In this document: piece after piece, positions 34,575 to 45,349 of the stretch | How the letters are laid out: the number at the start of each line of letters is the position of its first letter | Position numbering within the stretch: position 1 is the stretch's first letter | Assembly (NCBI GenBank): GCA_027604705.1 | Contig: JADHYV010000015.1 | Coordinates: 1-64,000 of the forward strand | Length of the DNA stretch: 64,000 nucleotides | From: Allomyces arbusculus | Taxonomy: Eukaryota; Blastocladiomycota; Blastocladiomycetes; Blastocladiales; Blastocladiaceae | Direction of reading: 5' to 3' | The notes under the pieces: generated by a model | What the model was told of the DNA's origin: nothing | Databases searched by the model: none | Seen by the model: only the letters and a program-made list of their open reading frames with translations | Translations under genes and position numbers: made by a program

Positions 34575-37500
34575 TCACGTCCATGGCACCTTCACATCAA
34601 CCGCGACTGGTACCGACCCCTGGCCCGCGGTCGCAACGTGTGGGAACGCGACCACTTCGCACCCATTCAACCCGGGCCGCATCTGGATCACAGCGGCCCA
34701 CGACTGACGAAACTGGAGCCGGACCGTCAACAGCTGCGCATTGGTCAGCGCCCGCTGGTCCGCGCCCGACATGTTCGCGCTCGCGTCGTCGAAAACGGCC
34801 ATGGCAATCACGCGGAACGGCGGCGCGTCGCGCGACGTGAGTATCGGCAAGAGGCCGGCAATGGTCGTGCCGGGACAGCTGACCGGATCCGGCGCGCCAT
34901 TGCGCGTCATCCAGGGCGCACTGGTTTCGTACGCGCCACAAGTGTCGAAGCACCAATGTTGCATCTCAAATGTCCATTTGCCAGCCGGACCCGCGACTGG
35001 GTCAACGGCCAGGAGATGCACGCCACGCAGATGCGGATGCGGCCGGGAAAAGTGAGCGTCGGCGATCAGCGGCCGACCATCCCAAGTAAACTGGACATCG
35101 CCCTTGAGGTGCGGAAAACGGCGCAACTCCTTGGGCACGTACGGTTGCGAAATGACGCGCAATGGCTTGCAGCCGCGGCAAACGGTCCAATGCTGCTCGA
35201 AGTTCTTGGCCACGTACTGGCCGTCGCACATTTTACACGTTTCCATTTCAAAATCGCACTCGTGCGCGAGGTGGTGCGCGTGATGCGACCGGCGGAACGT
35301 GGCCTGACATGGCGCGTTTGGGCACTGCTCTTGAATGTCGAATTCAGGGCATGGCGGAGCGCCGCGAACCCCAACAACAAGGTGGTCAAAAAAGTCGCCG
35401 AGTGTGACGGTCGCGCCGCACTGCAGCGGGCATTGTAAGTTGGTCTTGAACGGCGCCGAATCGAGCCGGGCGGGTCCGTGTTGGCGAGACGCTGAGTTCA
35501 CGCCTGAGCAGGCGTTGATCCGGTGCGATAGCCACTCGGCCAAGGACGCGAACCGCAAATCGCGGTGCATCGGACAGCAAAGTTCATTAATGCGCACCTC
35601 GCACGCGCCCGCCCAATGTTGGCCGACGCAGTTCGCAGGCATCGTCGCCTGACACTCGGCCCTGGCACACCGCCGCACCGTCGAGCAAGTCGTGAACAGG
35701 TGGACAAGGTAGTCGCGGCCATTGTCGAGCGTTTGGCCACAGCCAGGCTGCAAGCACGCGAAAGGGGCACCGGACGTCTTAATCTGCGTGTTGTGGTGCG
35801 TGAAAACGTGGTGTCCGAGGTCGCGGCGCGCGACTCGAGCTGGGCAAAAGAGGCACACGGCGGGCGCCTGCTCGCACTCGAGGGCCATGTGCTGGCCAAG
35901 CAAGTAGCGCGGCACGACGGGCGACGAGCAATTCAGACGCGGGCATCGGCCAAGCGCGCGCGGGCAGTCGATCGATTGGTGGTAATCCATGTCCTTGAAC
36001 ACCACCGTTTTCTCGCACAGTGGGCATGCGGCACGGTACAGCTCGCATTCGTTGCGAACATGCCACTCCTCGTCCTCGCTCGACGTGCATTGTTGGCCAC
36101 AGTATGCGCGGCACTGGTACTCGGTCTCCATGTCCTCATGCAGCGCCACGGCCTCGGTCGCGAGCTGGACGAGCAACAGATCGCTGAGCTCGGGCACCTC
36201 GGTATCAGTCAGCGCCGCAAGGTATTGAGACGGCGCCTTGGCGAGCGCCGAGCCGTACTCAATGTCCGGGCCGCGTAGGGGACCCTTGGTGTTGGGATCA
36301 ATCTCGTCGAGGGGCTGCGGGTGCGCCTCCTTGAAGTGCATCCACTCATCGCGCTTCGGGTACGCCTGTCCGCACCCGTCAATGGGGCACGGGACCATGT
36401 TGCACGGGCAATGACGGCTCAAATGATCGGCCTCGTCTTGGAGCGACATGACTTCGCCGCACGCTGCACAAGCGCGCCGTGTTGGCCCGCATTGGTGGAT
36501 CAAGTGGTTCACGAGCAAACGTGGTCCTGACACAGGAGCAAGGCAAAGACGACACACCATTTCCGTCGAGCCGTGGCACTGGCCAAAGAGATGGACCCAG
36601 TCGATCCCACCGCCGGCCACAATAGCTTGCGATGGGCAACCTGGAAGCGGACATTTACAGCGGGCCAGTGGGCAAGCAGAAAGATGGGCCTCGAGCGCGC
36701 GCCAGGACGACCACGAAAACCGGCAGCCAAACGGGCACAGTTCGGTCGATGCAGTTCCGACCTTGTCGGGACTGTGGGTCCGGCCGGCCAAGATGTGCTG
36801 CGATGCGGGAGACGATGGCGGGGCAAGAATCACCTTGAAATCAGCGTCATGATTGGCCTCGTTCGCATCCCACGCGAGGCTCCAGGCCCCCACGCCATTT
36901 GCAGGCGCGATCAGGAATGCACGGCACTCGAGCTGCAAATGATGAGCGAGCAGGGATCGGAGCTGACGCGACCCGCACGATGGGCAAACGACGTGATCAT
37001 GCTGGTGCTTGTACTGCTTCTGGCTCGCACGCAGCAACTTGTCACACCCGGCCACGTTGCATCGCGAAAACGGCCGACACAGCGGCCAATGCCGGTCAAA
37101 CGCGCCGTCCGGAACGATGCGCCCACACTGTGGGCACGCGACGCAGCGCTGCTCGGTCTCTTTTAACTTCAGCGGTTTGGGCGCGCCCATCGCACCCTCG
37201 CCAGAAGAGCCGTCATGATCTGTTGTTGGCGCGCCAGTGTCGCCCGACGCGCTCGGGTCGTTTGCACGCGGATCGTTCTTGGGCAACGGCTGCAGTCCCG
37301 CCGCAGCCAATTCCTCGACGAGATCAAGAAGCTGCTCACGCGGGTTGGCGTCGGACCGGTTGATCTCGTTTTGCAGCTCGGACGGCACAGTCTCGGGCAT
37401 GGAGTCAGCGCGTTCGTTCAGCGCCTGCGCGAGTTCCGCAAGTTTCTCTTTTATACGGTCGGCCCACTGCTTCATTTCCGCGCGCCTTGCGTCGTCAATG

Positions 37501-40500
37501 GGCTCGAGCTCAAACGACTCTGGCTTACTGATGCTCCCGCCCTCTGATTCGGTCTCGTTGCCGTTTTCGTCCATGCCCGCATTGTAGTCGTCGAGCTGTT
37601 TGGAACCGCCGCTGCCACCCCCTCTACCCCCGCCGCCTCCACCGCTGCTACCTTGTTGAATCGTGAGCAGAGACGCGAGGTGCATGGCAAGCGCCTGGAA
37701 AAAGCTGGGTCCAATCTCGACGCGCAAACCGCCCTTGATCTCGTGCCCGAAGAGCGTCAAATCGAAATTGATGTACGCGACGAGGCCTGAATCGACACCA
37801 AGAGCGCCGCCAATGTGCAAGTCGCGGATTTGGATCACGGCTGCCGTCAACTTGGCCACAAAGCTGGCAATCAGATCGATGCCCTTGCAAATCGCCGAGA
37901 CTAGTGCGCTTGCCGCCTGGACAATTGCCGCACCGATCGTGAACAGCCAGCCAATAATGGCCACATCGCTCAGTTCGCGCAACTTGCGCGCAGCCTCATC
38001 CAGGGCCTCCTCGGCGGCGCGCATCAGTGACCCAAACGCGTCGGATAGGGCCATGACGAGGCACTCGATCAGGTCGGCCTTGTCGGGCGTGCCGTCGGGC
38101 AACGTCTTTTCGCCCCAAATGGCCAGGTTCATGGCTACCTCGACAGGCACCATGGCCAACTTCAAGGCCGGCACCCAATTCTCAATTGCCTTGCCTACTT
38201 CATTGCACGGCAGCGGCAGCTTGGCGAAGCGGCAGAAGAAGGAACCCTGCAAAGCAATGGCGTAGCGAGACGAGCCAATTGTAAAGCGCACGATCACGCG
38301 GAGCGACGGCGCGCCCTTGTCGCTCATGCGGAACTGCACGCGCCCAATAACCGACGTGGTCACAAATAACGACACGCAAATGCCGACCTCGGCATCGAGC
38401 TCAAGCGTGCCCTTGGCTGCGTCTAGATCAAACCAGATAAGCAGGTCTCGGGTCGGGTCGAGCGCCACGGCGTTGGGTGAGACGCCGCACAAAGTCAAAA
38501 TGGGCGTCGCACCCTCAAAGCGCCGAATTTGAATGGGCTCGATGCGCACATCGAGTCGCACCGCGAGCGACGCAAGCTTGGACCCAATCGCGGCGCACAT
38601 GACGCGCCCGCGCGCGCCAAAGAGCCGCCAGTCGCAAATGAAGGCGGCGCCGACCGACCCCAGTTCAAGGGCACCCTTGCCAATCAGGTACTGCGCGAAA
38701 TCGGCGACCGAGAAGCGCTGGCCGTTGGTCATGCACTTCTTGGCCACAATGTCAAAGACGGTCTGCGGGATCTGCGCCATACGATCAGGCTTCAAAAAGC
38801 ACGCCAACCCTTCGAGTACGGGCAAAAACGTCTCCATCCACCGGAGTTTCTTGAGCACATTGTGGTCCTTGATGAACATGGCGAGAATCGTGAGTAGGCT
38901 TACGTGCGTCACGGAGCAATAAAAGAAGGCGATGGGCGGCAGTTGAATGGCAATGCTGAACGTGGTCTCGCGCTTGAGCGCTGGGTGGCGCACCATGAGA
39001 CTGCCCGCCGCCGTCAAGCGCGGTACCGTGACCGATGTGTCGATATCGGCGAGAATCCCGCCAATGTAGAGACCCGCAAGATTCGAGTCGAGCTTGCCGA
39101 CATCAATCCAGTCCTCAGCATGGCCCTTGGACGACCGCAGCGGGAGCAGCATCAGCGAGCCGCGCAAAGCTGGCGGCGTGCGAACGAGAATCCGGCCCTC
39201 GATCTGGGCCCACGGCTGGTTGCAGGGCGTGCGAATCGTCGCCGACACGGACGCGCCGACCTCTGTCGGCGACACGAAAAACTCGTTTGAGTCAAAATCC
39301 AAGGCAGCGAAATTGAACGGCGGCAACTTGGCAAAAATTTCGACCTTGCCGTGCCCGTCCACAGCCACAATACCATCGATCCCCCAACCCACGAGCCCAA
39401 TCCCGGCCCAGTGCTCGCCGAGCTCGAGCCGGATGCCCGCTGACACTGTCCACCCGTTTACCGACTGAACGCGGCTCAGATCATAGTCGTGAGGCGCCCA
39501 CTCAGCCTTGTTTCGCAGAATCACGTCAAAGGCGCCGAGCGGCGCACGCCAGTCACATCGCAAATCGAGCCAGAGGATGCGGAACCGAATAAACGCGCTG
39601 ATCCACGTGAGATCCACGATCAGCCCTTCGACAAGACTGAGACAGTCGACGGGACGCGCCGGGAAGCAAGCGATACGAATGCCCAGCGCGGCGCGGTCAC
39701 TCTTATCGAGCATGACAACGAGCGGGATGCGCACTTGGTTGACAAACACTTCCGTATCCGTGACAAGCCGGGGCCCGTCAGCGCCGCTAGCAAGGGCGAC
39801 CGCCGCGAGTCGGATACCTATCGACTTGAGCAAGGCGTCGGCAGCCGGGTGCTCGACGCGTATCGCCGTAATGCCCGTGACAACATCGAGGATCGTGATT
39901 TCGACGGGTGGGCTGGCCGTGCCGACGAGCTGAAACTCGGTCTGGCCCTGGCCGACAGTCGCGACGCCGACAAACGAGAGCCGGTGCCGCTCAAAAAAGC
40001 TGCCGCCGTACATGGTCTTGACCGAGCCCTTGGTCATGGTAAGCCCAATCGCGGTTGACGCTGCCGTGGTTTCCGAGACGCGAGTCATAAACAGCATCGC
40101 CGCAACGCCCTTGAGCGCCGGGTGGAGAAAGTCGAGATCGTTGACACTGAGCTGAAAGGTAAACGAGTCGGCTGCGGGCTGCACCAAATTCTTGACGCGT
40201 CGAGCAAGCGGTGAGTCGTGCCCTTTCAGCGTTGACAGGCCGAATCGTCGATCACCAGGAGCGTCTGGCAGCGGCATCTCACTGACGGCGCGCGCGACAA
40301 GCACGTCAATGGCAGTTCCATCAAGCCGACTCCACTGCAACTGCGGAAAGAGCGCGGCCAATGCGCTGAGCGGCACCCGAGCATGGCCAGCAAGCGCCCA
40401 CGCCGTCACGCGACCGTCTGCGCGAGCCAAGTTGGCGTGGACCGAAAATTGCACGCCCTTGAGCGTGATTGTTCCTTGCACCTGGTACCCTTGCGCGCCG

Positions 40501-43500
40501 CGCTCGGTGCGCATCGAGAGGCGGCAGTTGGAGACGACGACTGATGAGCTGTTCGAATCAGCAGCAACCAAACGAGCGAGATCGAGCCCATCAAACTCGG
40601 CGTCGAGCATCCATGCAACCTGTGATTCGGACGTAATCTGCAACTTGAAGGACTGGCCGCGAATCCACGAATTCTGCGCGTCCTCAATGGCCACGACCAT
40701 GGCGTACTGTGTCGTCGCCAGCCCGCCGTGATCCGCATCGCGCTGCGACCGATACGCAAACTGAATCGCCAACTTGCCGTCAGGCACGACCGCGCGCAGC
40801 CAGTTGGGGGCGACGTGGTGCAGATTGAACCCCTGCAACCCAAGCGCGATCCGCGTCTCGACGCCATCAATCCAATCCACGCGAGCGAGCACCGGAATAT
40901 GAGCGGGCGGGCTTCCCCACGTCACGGTCATGTCGCTTGCGAATCCAGCCTCGCGCGGCTGGTCCAGAGGGACAACAACCCTCGCCGCCACCATGCCGTT
41001 CAGATCAAACATGTTCGCGCCGCCGGGCAGGTGAAGGGCGGTGCTGAACGCAACGACCAACTCGCCGTGGCCGTACACCGTCCACGACCCGCCGCCGGCC
41101 GACTTGAACAAGTTGAGCTCCATGTCGGCCGACCACAGCTGAAACCCGGGTGCGCGGACAAGCGCGTCAGACTGGTCCTCGGCGAGCCGCGGCAGGGCCA
41201 GCGGCAGCTGCTTGGTCGCGCCCGTGAGCGCGAGCTGAGGGCGCTGCCCTTCGTCGCACAAGATTTGGATCGCGACGGTCCAGTTGGTGGTCCCATTGGA
41301 TCGATCAAGCCGCAAGTCGGCGCGCGCCAAATGACCTATTCCAAGCGCGATCGTGGCAGAAAAAGCGCCGCCGGTCAATGTCCGCCCGCTGGATCCCTTG
41401 CCGAGCCAAATCTCGCCCACGCATTCGCGAACCGCGACGGGCGCGTCCTCGACCCCGGCCATGGTCAAGTCCCCGACAACAGCGAACCGAACGGACACGA
41501 CCGGCGAGATAAACAGGTGCGCCTCGATAGCAATGGACTGGAGCCGCAGGCCCGTGCCATGACCCTGGATCGGGCAATCGGGCAGGTTGAGCACGCAGTC
41601 AGGCATGTCCTCGACCAGCGCCAGAGACACGGTCGCGAGCCGCCACTGGTTGGCCTGTGGACGCGCCGTCAAGCGGCCATCGAACCGATAACGACGCAGC
41701 GACGCGAGACAGTCCGGAAGCCCCGTTGGCAGCAGCGAAACGGCGGCGCCGACCTCCTGCAGATCCTTGCGCGACACTTGCGACTTGAGATCAAACGACA
41801 TTTTAGTCCAGACGTCGCGTAAGGTCAGGGTGCCAGGAACCACATCCTTGACCACACTCAGGAGATCGAGCCCCGTGAGTGTCGCAGCGAGCTGCTCGAC
41901 CGACCAGTCGCGGGGCGGGACCAGGTGCGCTTCCATGTCGCCGCGCCCTTGCACAACAGCGCAAAACCCGAGCTTGTGGGGTGGTGCGTCTGGGCCGCCA
42001 TGCCCGTTTTCGACCAAATCGAGTGCACCAACGACCTTGATGCTCCACATGGGCAACGAGCGGTACCGCCCTTGGCCGTCGCGCGGGCACGGGAGGAACT
42101 CGGTCAACAGCTGAAGCACGATATCGTTGGCGAACCCGTCAAACCAGCACACGAGCTCAACGAAAAGTGTCGGCACGGGCGGCCCGACTGCGTCAAACGC
42201 GAGCGGCAAGAACTGGAGCATGACGTGAGCTTCCTTGGCATTTTCCTGCACGCGGGCCCAGAGCCGCGGGAAACGCGCCGACAGCGACTGGAACAGCTCG
42301 TGATCGCGAAGGAGAGCCGCAACGAGAGCCGGATCCGGGCGGTCGCGCTCGACGAGGGTCACAGAGTGCATGCGTGCCGCATTCGTGTACCGCACCGCCG
42401 CGTCCAGACGCATTTGCAGCGACGGCTCATTGCTGCCAAACTGGAGCCACGCGTCAAACGTCGTCACCTCGACGCCGTCCGCGACGCGTCGCGCCTCGAC
42501 TCGCAGCTGGTTGAGCTGCATGGCAGCGTGTCCGAACCGGATCGCAAAATCGTCGACACCGCGAGCTGGGTGGTCGACCACCAGCATCCCGTCAACGCCG
42601 ATTGCTGGGTTGACGCCAGCAATCGCCGCGAATACCTGCACGAACGGAGCCACGTTGAGCCACGGCGACGCGAGCGGAACAGAATGACCCGTCGCCAAAT
42701 CAAACGTAATCACGCAATGCGGGTCAATGGCAGCGCGCCGCAGCCGCGGGTTCTTGTAAAACTCGACGAGTACCGCGTCAAACTGTGCACCCGACACGCG
42801 CACGTGCATTCCGGGCTGCTTGCTGTAGTCCTTCTTGAGCAGCTCGGCAAAATGCACCTGGCCTTCGGCCTCGAGCTCAGGCGACACGTCAATCAAATCA
42901 TTGATGATCTTGCTCCGAAACGTGTCAAAGCCAAGATTCGCGTCTTGAGCGCCCGTCGTCACGACCCGCGCGTGTTTGGCCGTAACGACGCCCTTGGGTT
43001 CGCTGTTGGTGAAGAGCGCAACGCTCGGCTCAGCGTTGAGATGGCGCATAATGGCGCTCGTCACGTCCGGGTGCGGATGCACCGGCGTGGATTGCAACCC
43101 ATGCGACGTGAGCACGATCCGCGGCTTGAAGGCTGGCTCGGAAAACAGACTCGGGTGGGGAGCAGTCTTCCGGTGATCAATAGTCGAGTGGTGCGACCCG
43201 TGGTGATTGATCTTGTGCATGACGAGCTGGTGGTTGCGTGGGAGAAGGTTCGGCAGGCATTCGACGACGCGAATCTCGCCGTGGTACCCGAGGTCGCCCA
43301 TGGTCAAGAAGCTGAAATTGCCAGCGCGGATCAACAGGCCGACAGACCCGCGGTTCGTCTTGGAGACGCCCGACGTGCGCGGGATCGGAGCGCGAGTCGT
43401 GCCATCAAAGTATTGCTCCTGGAACGCGACGCACAGCACCTCGGCCGTGCGGCTGCAGTCCTTCCGGTACCGGCACGCGTTGAGCATGGTTTCAATGCGC

Positions 43501-44285
43501 GCCCAGGTGGCCGCCGGTTCCTGTTTTGCGTCATGCAACTTGACAGGTCCGGCGAGCTTGAAGCGACGATTGTGTGCCAAGAGCTTGTCGTGGGCTTCTT
43601 CGCTGAGCGGGCACGCGTAGCACTCGTTGTACAAGCGAAACACGTCGGCCACAACCTGCGTGCAAAATAGCCGGTAGAGGTCGATGCCGGCGAGAAACCC
43701 CTGCGACGGGTACCACACGCTGGCTTTTTTGGCGCTCGGCGGCGTGAACTGGCGCGTGTCCATGACGCGGTTCGGGAACAGCTCCGTGAGCCGCGCAATC
43801 AGGTGTGACACGGCTGTCGCCTTGGTGGTGGTCGACGTCGGCTTGTTTGGATCCACGGCCTTGAGCTTGGCGCCATACCAGTTGACGATAAAGTAGGCGT
43901 GCTTGAACAGCGTTGTAACGAGCTCTGCCGTCTCTGGGTCTGGCTTCTTGCCCAGCCACGTGTTCATGAACGTCTTGGTCATGCCGCCATAGTGGTCCTC
44001 GTCGCCGTGCGAAATGACGACCAAGTTGATGGCGAGCTTTTCCTTGTCGGCGAGGTCGAGCACGCGGCGGAAGTCGGCCTCGGTCAGGCCTGTGTCGATG
44101 ACCATGGTGAACTCGGTTTGCGCCGTCTTGTCGTGTGGCCGAAATCGCACCACGGCCGCGTCGCCCTTGTTCGCTTGCAGCTGCCAGATCTCGGCGACAG
44201 GCTAGACAATATCGGCGAGGTAATGAGTTGACTGGGACCCACAGAGCTTTAAGCCAGCAGGGCTGAGATGGGTGTGTACCTCCAT
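34575..44285 (-). CDS. Giant protein: ComEC-type metallo-beta-lactamase, beta-rich body, TRAF-type zinc-finger array
   Basis: A six-base first exon (ATG GAG, 44285-44280) and a 78-nt intron are inferred; the second exon, 44201-34575, is one open frame of 3,209 codons, giving about 3,210 residues. Residues 1-420: metallo-beta-lactamase fold with QANKGDAAVVRF, VIDTG, HGDEDHYGG (about 67-75, the H-x-D-x-D-H form of ComEC-type domains) and HHGSHHST (about 332). Residues 420-2,000: long beta-rich sequence without a recognised motif. About 2,040-2,160: hydrophobic helices (IIGWLFTIGAAIVQAASALV). About 2,185: Gly-rich hinge. About 2,330-3,000: some 17 C/H fingers of TRAF type, alternating C-x2-C and C-x4-C forms, e.g. 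CPQCGRIVPDGAFDRHWPLC. About 3,010-3,210: unrecognised C-terminal domain. The MBL motifs are intact, so hydrolase activity is possible. Localisation, substrate and partners are unknown. Confidence 0.8.
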
Positions 44286-45349
44286 TTCGAGCCGCTTGCG
44301 CGCGTCGCCATCATGGCCGGCCTAACAATCGCACGAAACGAACAGAAATAAACTGCAATTCCAGCAATGTTCAATTTTGCGTTGAAAGTACCTCACGGCC
44401 TCGCTTCTTGCTCTCTTCCATGGCCGTGGCGTTTGATGCTCGCGGGAAATGTAGATCAACGACGATTCGGGCACTGCAGCCGGCAAGCAACGACGGATCG
44501 TGATCAAAATGAGTGCACGGCAGGTTGTCCACCCTGTGGCCGTGCCATGGTCGTGGTCAATTGCCGATTTACTTCGTATACAGTGCGGCTCGGACGGACC
44601 AATGGGCAGGCCTACCTACTTCGATTCTGCTGCGCTCGGAGCGCAAATGTCTTGGCTACACTATATAGCAGGTCGTCGGGTAGTACTTGGTCAAACGACG
44701 TGTTTGCTGATCTGGCCGAGCGGGCCTCACGGCAGGTCGTCAGGTGTGAGCCGAGTCGAACGTGCAGGTCGGAATGGCCGTTCTAACCAGCGGGCCAATA
44801 GAGATCGCTGCGTTCGAGTTGGCAAAACGAGTACTAATCCAGCAGGTCGAGCAGGTCGAACAAGTCGAGCAGGTCCAGCAGGTTGAACAAGCCGAGCGAG
44901 CCGATATTGCTGGGTCAGATTCTGGCGTGGAAATGTGAGAGTAGCGTGTCTGACGACGAGTGGCGGCACCGCCAGGTGGACATGCGCTTGCTGGCGTGGT
45001 TCGTTGTGGAACCTTGCAAGGGCGCCGTGAGCCGGACTGCCGCCAGTGTTGTTACGCGCATTGGTTGGTTTGCACCGGACCGGAGTGCAGGTTCGATTAT
45101 TGGCTGCAACGGACATGATTTGGAGCTGATGCGTGCCATCGCTGTGCGTCACTCGCGAAGCGAGTTTGACGTGGCCTCAAGGTTCACGCTCCCACCACGA
45201 CTGCGAAGGTCTGTGTTATTGATTACATCTAACGCAAAGCAACCCACCTCGGTGAGCATTATCTCGCAGGCGAACCTGGCTCTAAAGCAAACGCCGGCCG
45301 CCATCCACCCACCCACGCTTCGGCCCCGCAATATCACCCCGGCCCCACC
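44286..45349. other. Region between giant gene and mitofusin
   Basis: These 1,064 bases hold the giant gene's promoter and, at 44774-44938, a small open frame with a repeat (listed separately). Sequence at 44,945-45,170 also reads as an open frame on the plus strand (DDEWRHRQVDMRLLAWFVVE), but has no clear start or family. The rest is featureless. Confidence 0.3.
44774..44938 (+). CDS. Possible 54-aa protein with QVE tripeptide repeat
   Basis: ATG at 44774 opens a 54-codon frame: MAVLTSGPIEIAAFELAKRV, then LIQ, then a run of QVE/QVQ/QAE tripeptides, ending ADIAGSDSGVEM. The DNA is a 9-base tandem repeat, about seven imperfect copies of CAGGTCGAG, from 44,840 to 44,900. It could be a short peptide gene, the first exon of a gene continuing into the open frame at 44,945-45,170, or merely a minisatellite. 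Nothing similar is known to me. Confidence 0.25.
   Translation: MAVLTSGPIEIAAFELAKRVLIQQVEQVEQVEQVQQVEQAERADIAGSDSGVEM

Noticed and set aside
41925-43670. 581-codon plus-strand frame inside the giant gene
   Set aside because: Antisense shadow of the MBL and adjoining region; composition is Arg/His/Glu-rich and no motif is present.
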